Source: Pseudocercospora fijiensis CIRAD86 (lineage: Eukaryota; Ascomycota; Dothideomycetes; Mycosphaerellales; Mycosphaerellaceae). Taken from it: a DNA stretch of 64,000 bases. Of this stretch, positions 1-13,200 are shown one piece after another. The position numbers were made by a program, and so were the translations under genes. The notes under the pieces are model-generated. The model ran no database searches and was not told the DNA's origin. It saw nothing but the letters and a program-made list of their open reading frames with translations. Where the stretch lies: the NCBI RefSeq assembly GCF_000340215.1, contig NW_006921534.1, positions 558,001 through 622,000 of the forward strand, read 5' to 3'. How positions within the stretch are numbered: position 1 is the stretch's first letter; every line of letters starts with the position of its first letter.

Positions 1-3000
1 AGAGGGGGACCTATAGGGCGCGTTAGTAAAGAGGTAGAGTCCTTAAAAGAGTAGGCAATTAGTTAACGCGTCGTAGCGCGCTTATTAACACTCGGTACGC
101 GTTCACTATAGTAGTATAGTCTTATTGTCTCTTGTTACTAACAATTGCTTATAGCTAATTAGTTAGCTAATAGCACCCTAGGGGTGTTATTAATCCTAGG
201 CCTTAATAGTAACATTATAAGCTTTTAGCCTTCTTCTTGTTCTTTACGCTAGTCTAATACTTATCTAATAACTCGGTTATGTCTTTAAAGGAACCTTTAG
301 CTTCCTATAAGTCCTATTCTAGTAAATAGCCCTACTATCTTAGTAGGTACTCCTTCTTGCCCTTCCTAGTCCGATGCTTTAGTATGCGCTCTATAGACTA
401 TAGCTCTTTACTATCGGCTAGTATGTCCTCGGATTTAGTAGGTGCTTTATCCCCTTCGCGTAGGTAGTACGGCTTAAGGAGGGATACATAGAAGGTATTA
501 TAGATAGTATAATAAGGTAGAAGCTATAACTAGTAGGCCTAGCTATTGCCCTTCGGTTCTCGGATGCGAAATAGGCTAATATATCTTAGTGCGAGCTTAG
601 GCCTTATTTTACTATTAGGTAATAGGTGTTTGCGGATGCGGAGATTCTTAGTGCTTAGTATAACTATATCGCCTTGTTTAAAGGTTATTAGCGTATAGTG
701 CTTGTCGTAGTAGGTCTTTTAGTACTCTTAAGCCTTTGTTAACTTCTCGGCTATCTTAGTATAGATTTCTCGCATCTTCTGAACCCTCTTAATAGCCGCT
801 AGTGTTTCGGGCACCTAACGCGCTTCCCTTTCCTTACGCTCGGCCTCGAGTAATAGGGGGTCTTGTAGTATAGCAGCGTTCTAACCTATTATAGCTATGT
901 ATAGTAAAACCTTAGTTAATAAGTAGACACTGTTATTATATACGAATTTAGCTAGTTATAAGAGGTTAACCTGTCTGTTAGGGTCCTTATTAATATAGCT
1001 GCGCAGGTACTACTATAGCGTAGCATTCTGCCTCTCTGTTTAACCGTTAGTCTGTAGATAGAAGGCTATTAACAGCCGATGCTTCAGTCTTAGCTATAGG
1101 CATAATTCGCTCTAATAGTGCGATATAAATATCGAGCCCCTATCGGAGACTATCCCCTTAGGGGTCCCCTAATAGCTATAGAAGATGTTGTTCTATAGTG
1201 CTTTAGCTATATTAATAGCCGTCTAATCCTTCCGAGTAGGAATGTAGCGAGCACCCTTAGTAAATCGGTCTATAATAACTAGTATAGCGTTAAAGACGTC
1301 TTTGCTTCCTCTTCGCTTAGTAGGGGGAAGACCTGTAATAAAGTCTATTATAAGCTCTACAAAAGGCTTCTTTAGAACAGGGAGTAAAGACAACTCGCTA
1401 AATAGTAAGTGCTTTAGTGCTTTAACTCGCTAGCATACTATACAGGTCTATATATACTCCTTTATATACCGCTTACTATTTGGCTAGTAGTATATGCGCG
1501 ATAGTAACTCGTACGACCTCTCTATGCTATAGTAACTAGCGAGCTTACTATTATAGTGCCTCTTTAAAAGCTCTTGTCTAATCGATTGTTTAGCGGGGAT
1601 ATAGTATCTGCCCTTAAACTTTAAGTAACCTTTGTCGTCGATCGACTAACTATTACTCTTACTAGATCGAGTCGCCCGTCTACTTGCAAGCCTATTAATA
1701 CGCTCGATAGCAAAGGCGTCCCTCTACTAAGTACGCAATAGCTTATCTATAAACGATTAACTATCCCTATTTGTAAGGTTATTTAATAGCACCCTCGCTA
1801 TTAAACGAGGTACGCATTATATATATCTAATAGTGCTAGCAGCCGGAACTACTACAACCTCTTCTATAGTACTATCGCTATATAGGCTATTACTATAGAT
1901 AGCAATATCTTTAATTGAGTTATTATAGCTCGAGCGATCTATGTCCTTTCTTTTAACGTACACTAAAAGAACGCTAACTCCGCTATAGTATTTGTTATCG
2001 CCGCGGGGTCCGGAAGTCCGCTTATCCTACGCTTGCTTATTAATAATACAGGCTATAGCAATCTTATACTATAGGGTTAGAAACAAAGAATTGATATATT
2101 AGGTCTCGCTATCGTAATTAGGTCGCCTCGATAGGCTATCGGTAGGGTTACTTACGCCTAGCCGGTATAATATATTAAAATCAAACCCGGCGAGGTAGAC
2201 GGCCTATCTAGCCTATCGACCTATAACCCTAGTAACCTTAGTAATGCTACGGAGGTTGTTATAGTCTATGTAGACCTAAATTGTATGCTAAGCACTATTA
2301 AGATAGTAGCGCTAATGCTTAAAGGCTTCTACGACTACTAAGAGCTCTTGCTTATAGGTCTCGTATCGACGCTCTATATCGATTATCTTCCGTAAAAAGA
2401 AGGTAATTAGGTGCTAGTAATTGTCCTTATCTGATTGCTATAACATAATAGCCGATATAGCGAACTGTAAAGCGTTAGTCTTAATACGGATCTACTTGCT
2501 TAGTATAAAATAGTGCAATAAGGGGACTTTAGTAAATCGCTTCTTTAGACCGTTAAAAGCGGCTTGTGTCTTATTAGTCTATTTGAATTCTCTAGACGGG
2601 TTAGCCTTAGTTTTAGTAAGCTTAGTTAGGGGCATTATATGCCGTAAATAGCCCTTAATAAAGCGGCGGTAGAAATTGGCGAAGCTAAGGAACGATTAAA
2701 GCTCCTTAATAGACGTAGGAACAGGCTATTTAGTAATTGTTTTAATCCGATTAGGATTAGCCTTAACACCCTCGGTTAATACGAGGAAGCTAAGGAAGGA
2801 CACCTCTTTAGTAGCAAAGGTGCATTTAGAAGGTTTGCAATACAGTCTATAGGCTCGTAGGCGGTCGAGGACCTTACGCACTACGGCCTAGTACTCTATA
2901 ATGTTAGGTAAATAGGTATAGACTAGGATAATATCTAGGTAAACTATATAGAGGTAGTCTAATAGGCCTAATAGGGCCCGATTAATATAGGACTAGAATG

Positions 3001-3076
3001 TTATAGAGGCGTTCGCTAGCCTAAATAGCATAACTAAATACTCGAAATAGCTATAGCGGGTATAAAAGGCTGTTTT

Positions 3077-3550
3077 CTATTTATTACCCTTACAGATACG
3101 GATACGATAGTACGCATCCTTAATGTCTAGTATAGTATAGAAGTAGGCCCTAGAAAGGCGATCGAGGGTCTTATTAATAAGAGGGAGTAGATAGCGGTCT
3201 TTAATAGTAATAGCATTAAGCCTACGATAGTCGATATATAGGCGTAGGCTACTATCCTTCTTTAGTACGAATAGGATAGGGGCGCTAGTAGGGCTGTTAC
3301 TATACCGTATCCGGCTATTAGCTAGGTTTTCCTCTAGATACTTACGCAATATAGCAAGCTCTCGTTTACTAAGGTTATAGAGGGGACTAAAGGGAACCTC
3401 CTTGCCCTCTATAATATTAATCTTATAATCCGTCTCTTTAAATATAGGCAATATCGATGCTAAGTAGTGTTTAAACACATTAATATAGGTCTCTCGAATA
3501 GGTTCTAGTATACGCTTAAGCTGTTTAGGGTCTATGCTATTAGGGGGCAC
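3077..3550 (-). pseudogene. Ty3/Gypsy reverse transcriptase fragment
   Basis: This is the longest open stretch (157 codons) of element 1 and is clearly the N-terminal part of a Ty3/Gypsy reverse transcriptase. Landmarks in order are a YNLSKREL segment, LRKYLEENLANSRIR, the SAPILFVLKKDSSLRLYIDYRRLN block (family consensus has VDYR-LN) with NAITIKDRYLLPLI, then LDRLSRAYFYTILDIKDAYYRIRI, which matches the conserved LDL-AYHRIRI region with His changed to Tyr. The catalytic YxDD box lies beyond the stop that ends this stretch. The fragment is not a host gene; it is a surviving piece of a RIP-inactivated polyprotein. Confidence 0.9.
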
Positions 3551-4230
3551 AGGTTTATCGTTATTACTACCGAGCAGGTCGGTAGTTAGATTAGCTAAGG
3601 CGGGGGTTAGGTTGCTAATAAACAGGACCCTAATATTATTAGGACACTCGCTAATATCGATATGTTTAATGTCCTCTCTTCTAGCGATTCTAAATCGCTA
3701 TTATTAACTGCCTAAGTCTATAACTATAGTATAGTACTTAAGAACAGAGTTGCTAATAACAATAGTAGCTCCCCTATACAGGTTGTCTATATCTACTACG
3801 TAGGCAGTAAAGTCTAGTAGGCGTTTATTTCCGAGGTCGTCCTTTAGAACTATAGGGACATAGTAGGCTCTATAGGTTAAGTGCCGAGCGTTATTAAACT
3901 AAGCAAGGGTTAGTAGGTTAGTCCTCGGCAGTTGTCGAAGGTCTAATTGCTTAGCTAGGCGATAGCTAATAAGGGCACTAACTGAATTTCCTAGATCTAG
4001 CATAACCTTAGTTTAATAGTTAGTGCCCTTCGTATCCTATATAAGGCAGGAGCGTATTATAGCTAGTACAATGTCGATAGTCTTACGCCGTACAAGGCTA
4101 ACAGTTAGTACGGCGCTTACTCTTTTTTCGACTAATTAAAAGAGCCGACTAGGGTAGCATTAGCGGCTAAAAGATGTTTCCTATACTCGGCGGAAGTACG
4201 ATTAATTCGGGCCTAGTCCTTAGGTTTGTT

Positions 4231-4272
4231 ACATTAGCCTAGTAGATAGTTAGTGCTATTATAGTTGAAGCA
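4231..4272 (-). pseudogene. Decayed Gag CCHC zinc knuckle
   Basis: Read on the minus strand this 14-codon segment is C-F-N-Y-N-S-T-N-Y-L-L-G-stop-C. It has exactly the spacing of a CX2CX4HX4C retroviral-type zinc knuckle in which the second Cys and the His are now Tyr and a Gln codon is a stop. All three are changes that C:G to T:A mutation produces. It lies upstream, in coding sense, of the reverse transcriptase of element 1, as Gag should. Confidence 0.7.
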
Positions 4273-6399
4273 CTTCAATCTAGTTAGGGGGTTGCTATAG
4301 CCGCTGTTGCTGCTATTATTAGTTAAGCGATTAGTACTATAGGGATACGAGCCTCTTCTACGGCCCCTATCGCGGCCTCCTCTATATAGCCGCCGGCTAC
4401 AGCCTCTTCTACGGTCGTTGTTACTGTTCCTACTATTAGTATTATTGTCCTAGTAGGAACCTTAGTTTCCTCCGCGGCTACGGTTGCTACAGTTAGTACT
4501 AGTTAGTCGGATCCTTAATTCTAGTCGTTATTAGAGCTAAATAGCCCGTTCGGCTGTTTCTACTTCGACTATAAATTAAATACGTATTAGATTAGCTTGT
4601 TCGAACACACGGCGACGGTCTAATTCGAGGATAAGCTCCTATCTAAGTTTTAGGCGTATCTCGGAGATCTATATAGAATTAGTCTTAGGCGGAAGGTCGT
4701 CTTTAAGGGTTTTCAAATAGGCCTCGAATAAGCGAGCCGATTAATTAGTCTTCTATTTAGCTCGAAGATATAGGTCCTAAGTATATTGTTGCCTTAGTAT
4801 AGGGTTTCTAAGGGTATCTAGCATAATAGTTTTATAGGTCTACTACTAAATAGCGGTCTAATCGTTAAGGGAGTTAAAATAGTTATCCTATATACGCTTT
4901 AGGTCGCTATTAATGTACTATATAGCGTGTACGACTAAGGAATAGTCGTCTAGTAGCGCTCTTAGTACGTTGCGCTAGTTAAGTTTATAGTTACGAATGT
5001 AGTCGTTATACTGCTTCCGACTAGAGCTATTAAATACGGTGCAGTCCTTGAGTTTAGCATCCTTCTTTTAGATAGATAGTAAAGAAGGTCCTACTATTAG
5101 CTTAGTAGTGGTTGTTAGAGATTCCTAGAGGCGGCGAATCTCGAGAAGATTATCCTTTAGCTATTGTTCTTAACGCAAGGCAGTAAGCCTGTTTTAGGTA
5201 GCTTCTTAAAGCCTCGCTACTAGCTAGGGGCTAAAGGCTAGTTAGCTATATCGACGGTTAACAATATTATTAAGAATATCGTCGATAGGCAATTCTAGGT
5301 CGTTACCTAGAATTATAGGTTCTTCTTTAGTAGGTCCTATAGTAGGCTCTTCGGTAGGAGGCACTTTAGTAGGTGCTTTAGTAGGCACTTTAGTAGGCAC
5401 TGTACTACTAGCGTTGTTATTGCTAGCGCTGCTAGCGGCAGTACGGTTGTTATTGCTTCGTAATAAGCCGGCTATTATAATAGGGGGTAACGCTAATAAT
5501 ATATTGTTAGCCCCTAAGATACGGATATAGCGGAACTAGTAGATATTAGTCTAGTACGATTAACTTAGTATAATAGGCCGTATAGAAGGCCTTGCTTAAT
5601 AAAGCACGGTTGTTTCGATAGAATAGTACGTATAGGTCCCGTTTTTCGGGCGTAATATAGTTAGATTAGTCTTGTTCGTAGTTATACCGCTAAAAGCTTG
5701 AAACAAGGACTATCTAGCTACTACCCTTAAAGAGTGGATCGAATACTATATAAGAAGGGTATATTAGCAGGTAGATAGGGTAGTAGTAGGTACGAGTAGT
5801 ATTCGATAAGGATCTAGGAGGAGAGGGAGGAAGGTAGGAGAGTTAGCCTAACGCTAAGCGCTAAGCCCTACCTAAGGCATTAAGACCCTAGCTTTACTCG
5901 GCCTAGTTACATACTAATTACGTATAGCCTCTTTAGCCCTAATACCGTATACGCGATATCCGTAATATAGCCTAAGTATAGCGTAGTCTCCTAGCTTAAA
6001 GAATATATACTAATGCTTAGCGTCGTAGCGGTGTTTTATATCTACCGCTACGAAGGCTATCTATTCTTTAGCTACATTACGAAATTGCTATCGTAGCGTT
6101 ACGTAGTCCTTTAGCTACAATTCTCGTAGCCCGATAAAAGCGTCCGTATTTAAATCGAATCCGAAAAGTATCTCGTTAGGCGAGACGCCGGTACTCGCAT
6201 TTTTAACGCTCCTAAGGTAGGATATAAGGGAGGGTAGGACGTCTATCTACTACGCGTCCGGATTAGCTATAACGAAATACCGTATAGCGATTTCTACGGT
6301 CTAATTTGTACGTTTAGACTACCCGTCGGTCTATAGATAGTACGCTATAGAGGCGAGGATCGATATACCTAGTAGCTTTATTATTATAGTAAAAAATTT

Positions 6400-6730
6400 G
6401 GATAGCTATTTAGGGTCCCGGTCGCAAATAAACACCTTAGTAACCCGCTAAGATCGTTCTTAGATAGACGTAAGGTATTAGGCTGCCTACGTTTCTATAG
6501 TCTACTAGCATTTCCCGGGAAGTAGTAAAACTCGCTTAGATTTCTTATAGGTAACTATAAGCAGCGTATCGAAACCTTCGTTAGTAGGCGGGAGTCCTAT
6601 AATCTAATCCGCCGTTTAGATGTCTATAGGAAGTCGATACTTTGAGTCTATTAGGTTAAGCTAGCCGTAGGGCTTATACCGAGTCGATTAGTTCGCCTTA
6701 TATATATTATACCAATCGATATACCTTTCT
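6400..6730 (-). pseudogene. Integrase core of Gypsy element 2
   Basis: Minus-strand translation shows a GLPPTNEGFDTLLIV segment (about 6553-6597), resembling the integrase core after its first catalytic Asp, and a VFICDRDPK segment (6409-6435) carrying the second catalytic Asp region. The two are in one frame, 54 codons apart, close to the spacing expected for a DDE integrase. Stop codons lie between them at positions where family members have Trp or Gln. Non-functional. Confidence 0.75.
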
Positions 6731-8583
6731 AAATATCGACGACAGTTCCTAATATAGAAGCTAGCGTTAACCTAATCGAGCGTACGCTAGAACCCTATAT
6801 AATACCTTAGGTTATATACTATCTTAAAGATCTCGTAAGTAAGGGCGAAAGGAATATATAATCGAGAATAAAGTAAAACTAGGTCGACGTAGTAGATAAG
6901 GCCGTCTTCCCGAAAGAATCTAATACTATATAAGGACTTTAAGTCTATAGGAACGTCGTCTAGTTTTTTAAGCGCGTTCTATATACTACGAGCGGCTATA
7001 TCCTCCGAAGAGCGGAGAGAAGGCGGTTTTAGGAGGTAGCTAGGCGTTGCCTTAGGATAGACCTATAGTATTTAGCTATTATCTTTCCACTAGGCGGCTT
7101 CGAGGTACGCGGACCTTCGCTTAAGCTCTCTATCTCGCTCGCGCTTTTGCCTCCTTCTCGCCTAGCGGTTTAATATTCGATCCGGCTAAGGCTACTATTC
7201 CTATATATACGCTATCTTAATAGACTAAAGAATAGAGAGTAAACGTCTCTATAGGCGGTCTTCCTAATAAGCCTATCTTAGCTAGGTCTTAAAGTCGTCG
7301 GATAGCGATATAACCGTTTTAATATAATAGCTAGGCTGCCCCCGGAGACTATAGAAAAATGCGGGGATCTTATCGTAGGCCTAGTATTTATATCTATCGA
7401 GTCGCGAAAGAAAATACTTAGTATAGTCGATCCTAGATAGGGATACTATATTAACTAACGCTATAGTAGGAAGAATAGGAACGCTTAGATAGAAGTTAGG
7501 AAGGGCTAAGGATCGCGACCTAGGATCTAGGTAAGGGGGTATAGTACCGGTCTTTAGTATAGGCCGATTCTAGGTATCGTTTGTATCTCGTCTAGATCTT
7601 TCTATAATATATACCTTTTCTACGCTACTTCCGATATCGTCGATAGACGTAGGGTTTCGTAGCATTTCTAATATCGGCGCCCTTACTAATATCGCGGGAA
7701 TCTTATCGAGGCCGCTTATATTAAGATTATATCGATTAGGAGAGCTCGCGCCTTATAATCGGGAGAGTATATCGGGAGCGATATAATTCCTACCCGGCTT
7801 ATAAATAATGTCGAGGTTTATAAACTAGGAAATATATACCGCGGCTTAGATAATTCGGCGGTTAAGGCTAGCTATAGATACCGTCGTTACGATCTATATC
7901 TTTTTCGCTATCGTAGTAACTATACTATAGTCGATAACTACGATAGTCTTTAGCGCGGAATCTACTATATAAGAGGCCCTCTTAATTGTCTATACTACTC
8001 CGAACAATTCGAGTTCTATAGGCTAGTAGCGGGCTTCGGCCCCGGTAAGTATATAGCTAGTAAATCCTAAGACCTTAAGTCTATTACGCGGGAATTGCTT
8101 AGATCTCCGTAACTAGATAGTACTATTAACGAAATCCGAAACTATATCGTCTCTACGAGTTACTAGTTCGGGCTCCTCGTATTCTATATCTAAGTCTCCG
8201 TAGACTTAGTAGTATATTACCCTAATTCCGAATTCCTTAGATATATTAACGTCGATATAGAGGGTAGACTTAGGGTTAAAATGCTAAAGAAACCCTCGGT
8301 ACTCTTCCGACTATATCGACTATATAATTTCCTAAGCGGTATTTATTTCGTTAGTCTATTAGAGGCGCGCGCCCTATATTTAAGCGCGTCGCTTGCCTCC
8401 TTTCGTTTAGGTAGCCTAATAATCCTTTATAGCCGCGACTTTCGCCTATTATAGCGGTAAGGTAATTCTTCCGTAGTATAGTACCGTAGACCTAAGGTAG
8501 CCTACTAGTCCGAGATATTACTTAAGTTGTTCGGCGTTAGTAGGTTTTTCTAATTCTCGTAGTACTACGAGTCGATCTACCTA

Positions 8584-8762
8584 CGTTACGAAGCCTTTTC
8601 CGTCTACTTCTCTACCTAGGATTTTTATAGAGAGGAATCCTAAGAACGCCTTTCCTAGTTCTAAACTAAACTATATATTATCTATTTTTCTAAATACGCG
8701 ATTAAGCAAATCTCGGTAGGACTCTAGGTCTACCGAGCTAAGAACTATATCGTTAATATACC
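8584..8762 (-). pseudogene. Reverse transcriptase catalytic region of Gypsy element 2
   Basis: The minus-strand frame reads YINDIVLSS at 8737-8760, corresponding to the YVDDI catalytic box with the first Asp of the DD pair changed to Asn (a C:G to T:A change). It is followed by a stretch ending in FLGFLSIKILGREVDGKGFVT, which resembles the segment after the catalytic box in fungal Ty3/Gypsy elements. A stop interrupts the frame. It is in frame with the integrase core downstream. Confidence 0.72.
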
Positions 8763-9995
8763 TATTCGCTATATCGCCGAATTTCCGTAGAGTACGGTCG
8801 AGTAGTCTTTATATATACTATACGCTATTATAGTAACCTATAGTAGCGACTTTTAGATATTCCTATCCTCGCGCGGTATTAACGGTAAATTTCTAGCGAT
8901 CCTTTTCCGCGACTATAAACTAGTAGAATATAGATCTTATATCTATAATAGAAATGTATTTATAGCCGCGTAATTTCGCGATAATATCGTCCTAGAGTAG
9001 TATACTAGTAGCGGGTAGGTATCCTTTTAGGATATACTATTAAGGCCTCGGATATCGATTACTACCCGCGGTTTTCTATACGTAGTACTATCGTCGCGGA
9101 AAAGCGTTCTCTAGACTATAAAAACTAGCTATACTAGCGGCGATAGCTTTTTACTATAGGCTATTTTGCCTTAGGTATAAAGCTTATTAAACTGCTTGTT
9201 TACCTCTATATTATCCTTATCGGATATATAGTAGACCTTACTACTAAACTTCTCGTTCTCCTAGCCGGATTTAAGTAGGAGCTCTAGCTATCTATCTTTA
9301 GGAAGATCGATCGTCGTACCCCGATCTATCTATAGTTAGGGGTATTTTTCTATAATAGACCTAATGTTTAAGGCTGCCGCGGTATCTAGATTCGCTATAT
9401 AAATCGTTACTCTAGCCGAGGTTGTAATAGTAGCTATCCCCGTATCTACTAAGATCTTCGTAGTATCGGAAGGGTAGTCTAGGTCTATTAAGTCTATCTC
9501 GTCGTTTTCGCTAAGTCCGTAAATAGTAGGTTAAGATTTACGGATCTACCGGAATTATAGACCTACTCTAGCCTAATCGCGATTTGCGGAGTCTTTAGCT
9601 AGAGGCGGAATTGCCTAAAGCTAGCCTATAGCGTCGCTCTAAAAAACTACTAGGGACTATAGGTCTATCGATTCGGATATATAGTAGAGCTTATTTATTA
9701 GTCGTAGATCTCGTCTAAGAGGCGTACCGCTAATCTTACGCTCTATCGACCTAGGGTCGGTATCGAACTCGTCGATCTAGTAGAAGTTATCTAGCTATAG
9801 TTCCTATAATTCGCCTATACTTCGATATCGCTAAATAATTAAGTCGTTATTATAGCTAAGGTTACGGACCTATACCGCCGGTATCTCTAGTCTAGCTATA
9901 TAGGCGTATACTACCGCTATATTAGGGAGGCCGAGTAGATTTAGCGCGAAGAGGAAGTCTCTATTTACGTCCTTTAGAGCGTCGGCTTTATCGAT

Positions 9996-10217
9996 TTATA
10001 TCTTAGCTATAACGGCTATACGTAGTAGTACTCTTAGTCTATCTATAGACTTAATATTAGCGCGTAGGAAACGATTAGATTTTAGCGAATAGGCGATCGG
10101 TATAAGCGCGCTATCGTTTCCTATTATCTCGATATATCTAGCGCCCGTATAGATAATAAATCCTATAGGCGTTATAATATCTATTCCGAGGAGTATATTA
10201 TAGGGTAAGTTTAGCAT
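9996..10217 (-). pseudogene. Retropepsin-like fragment of Gypsy element 2
   Basis: A 73-codon open stretch containing LPYNILLGIDIITPIGFIIYTG. The LLGID-(I/W) pattern followed by a hydrophobic strand is typical of the C-terminal half of a retroelement aspartic protease, where the conserved block is ILG-D. The active-site DTG/DSG half would lie upstream and was not confirmed. It is in a different frame from the reverse transcriptase region. Function is assigned from position and this one motif, so confidence is moderate. Confidence 0.5.
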
Positions 10218-10299
10218 TACCCTTACTAGCTATTTAATATAGGCTAGAGTAGGTAACTAAGAACGCCTAGCGAAGATAGAAAAGTATATCGACAAATTA

Positions 10300-13200
10300 A
10301 TCTATTACTCGTACTATATACTTCTAGCTAAACTACGGAATTCTAGAGGTTGCTTAAGATACTAAATATCGTCTTGCCCTAGTTATATAGTTAGCTACCC
10401 CCGGTCTATTATAAATGCTTTAGTACTAGTATCGAGGCAAACGCGCTTAAAATCCCCTATCGGAGAAAGGGCGTAGTTCGCTTCGACGATATCGTAATAT
10501 CTAAAGGTATAAGCTAGGTCTCCTAGAGGGAGTTTTACTAAGTAGGGTATAATTTGCAATTCCTATTAAGGGCGTTCTCGTATATAATAGACCTATAGTA
10601 TAAGGTTATTAATAGTATCGAAGGAGCGCTTCCCTATACGAGCCTTCCTATTGTCGATAGGGGAAGAAATCTTCGAGGTACTCGATAAAATTATATAGTA
10701 CTACGCCTCTCCTACTAAGGGCGTAACCTTAGCCGTTTAGGCGATATAGTAGACTTAGGGCTACTCCGTAACTAATATTATAGTATTCTAAGCATTTAGC
10801 GCGTCTAGATTAATCGAGGACCTCCCGATAGTAGTCGCTACGCCTACTAGGATATCTAGTAGTAAATCTAATATATAGATAGAGCTAGGTATAGTCTACT
10901 ATAGAGCGATCGTAGCGAAAGAATCTTCTATAGAAAAAGCTACGCCCGCTAGCGTAGGCGTATAATCCGCTATAGGGGGGCGCGATACCGATATAGACTA
11001 GAATATTTAGGCTTAGATATCTATTAATAGACTAGGGGTTACGGGCTATAGTACTAGAAGTATAGGTATCGATATTTAGCTAGACTATCCTACTATAATC
11101 GTTATTACTAGGTATAAAGATATTTACTTATCCGGTAGTAAGCGACCCGGCGACTTCGGGAGTTCCGCTACCGCTAGGGATTCTAGAATTTCCGGTAGAC
11201 TTGCGGTTTTATACTAGCTAGTAGTAACTAGTTTCACTTCTAGCCCGAGGAGTTTCCCGGAGCTAGCTTATAAAGAATATTCGTACGCTTCCTAGTAGCG
11301 TCCTTAGGGTACGTATAATCGAGGTAGCTATTAAAAAACTCGTTAGCCGAGCGGAAAACCTCTCCGTATATATTATAATATATCTACCGACCCTCGGGTC
11401 GCGTCTTATTACGTTAAGGCTAGGCATTTACCTTAGGTCTACGAATCTACGGCTAGGCGTAGTATACTAGAGTTAACTATAGATTTGTAGTAGGAAGAGC
11501 TAGGTCTTCTTCTACCTCAATACCGCCGATATCTTCGCCGGCTATATACTAATTAGTAATCCTCGGTCTGCTCTCTACCCTCGGCCTAGGTAGTATCGTC
11601 GTATTCTAGTTCTTAATAGTTAGTCTCCTACCCTAGGTCTACTAAATCGTAGAAGAACGTAGCTTTACTACGAGCCTAGGAATTTACGGGAATGCTTTAG
11701 CCTCTTATATTTCCGAAATTCGTCTACTATCTCTAAGGATTCGGATATTACGGAAGACTGCGCGCGTCTACTATTTTCTTGTTTACGCTTACGTTTACGC
11801 CCTATAGTCTCTAGCGGCTATAGACCTATAATCTAGGCTAACGGCGTTACTAGAATATATTAGGTTACTACCGATTATAGGGATTGTTATTTCTAAGAAG
11901 AGACGAGCGTCTAGTATTAAAACGAGACCTAGACGCGAACCTAGGGTCTACGAACCTATCCTATACCGAATCGCTACGTCGAAGGTTTAACTTACTATTA
12001 TAGTAGCCGGTAGTAGTACTACCTAGAGGATATAACTCTATCTATATCGTATAATAGGCTTATATTATATCGATAAGCGTCTAATACGTCTATAATAGCG
12101 TAGGCGTATTAAGATCGCTATATAGCTCTAGTACGATCTTCTAGAAGGTATAGTTAATTTGCCCTATAAGTAACTCCGTACCGCTTTGCTACGCTAAACG
12201 TATAACGTTAATAACGAATTCGCTTACGCTCTTTCGGGCCGCGACTTCCTTAATACGATATTGTTCCGATTCTAATTCGCGCGCCGCGACTAAGGGGTCT
12301 AATCGGAACTACTCGTATAAGGCCTCCTTCTATCGCTCGATACCCGGGCTAGTTTAAAGGAGCGTACGTCGATCGTTAGTAAGGCCGTAAAGGTACTAAG
12401 CTAAGGCAGAGCCCTAAAGGTATCTATATAGTAATAGACGTAGGGTTGCTACTAGATACTCGCCTACTTAAATAGCTATATCGAGGCGAGTAATAAAAGT
12501 AAAAACGTCTCGATAATAGGCCGTATTACTAATATATATAACTAGGCCTTTGCCCTTACTCTCCGGAAGGTCCTTATCAAAACACCTAACTTGCTTAGGC
12601 TTAAACTTATAGGGCGCGACCTCTTAGCTAAAGTCCGTAACTAGAGTATAAGGAGGACTAGCGTATAGTAGAGTATATACGTCGGCGGGCTCGAACCTCG
12701 GGTCTATAAAGCCGGCCCTATCTTAGGTAGGCCTAGGATTGCCTTTAGCGCTAAGGCCTCTATAGGCGTAGCGTTCCGAGCTAATCTCTAGTACGATACT
12801 AGCTCGAGCATTCCGATTCTAGTTAGCTAGCTGCTTAGCTCTAGTCGTACCTTAGCTAGTTCGGCTACGTATCGCGTAAAGATTTCTATATCGCTGCTAC
12901 CCCGGTAGCCTAGAATAGTTATTATTCGGTCGTAGGGCCGCTAAGGCGGCGTTATTAGACTATATTACCTCTACTAGTTTTCCTACTAATGCCTCTAGCT
13001 TATCGTATCTAGTATTGTCGTTATTAGCGCTAGCGGAGGTATTATTATTCCTATTATTCCTAGTATTAGCATTAGTATTAGCAGTAGCGTTATTATTAGC
13101 GGTAACCTCGTCGTTAAAATGCCTAGTAGACTTAGTATTCCTCCTTCGCCGTCGCTATTCGTCGGTAAGGAACAATTTAGAGATACTATTCGTATCGATA

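Larger units (their letters stand above)
1..5800 (-). mobile_element. Ty3/Gypsy LTR retrotransposon relic, element 1
   Basis: Minus-strand remains of a Ty3/Gypsy element. In coding order from high to low coordinates I see a Gag CCHC zinc knuckle (4231-4272), then a reverse transcriptase stretch (3077-3550) continuing to a YLDD-like box near 2910-2940 that now reads YLDI. RNase H, integrase and perhaps a chromodomain would be expected below 2.6 kb but were not read residue by residue. The frames are interrupted by stops. No LTR pair was identified; the element may run off the left edge and the right boundary is approximate. RIP is less complete here than in the elements to the right, since TG and CA still occur regularly. 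Confidence 0.8.
5900..10300 (-). mobile_element. Ty3/Gypsy retrotransposon relic, element 2 (pol region)
   Basis: A second, more heavily mutated minus-strand element. Reading from high to low coordinates it has an aspartic-protease-like stretch (9996-10217), a reverse transcriptase catalytic region (8584-8762) and an integrase core (6400-6730). The order protease, reverse transcriptase, integrase is that of Ty3/Gypsy. The integrase and reverse transcriptase landmarks are in the same reading frame across more than 2.1 kb, so decay was by substitutions. CpA and TpG are almost gone. Outer boundaries and LTRs were not identified; Gag probably lies in 10.3-15 kb. It belongs to a different lineage from element 1, judging by the motif wording. 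Confidence 0.78.
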
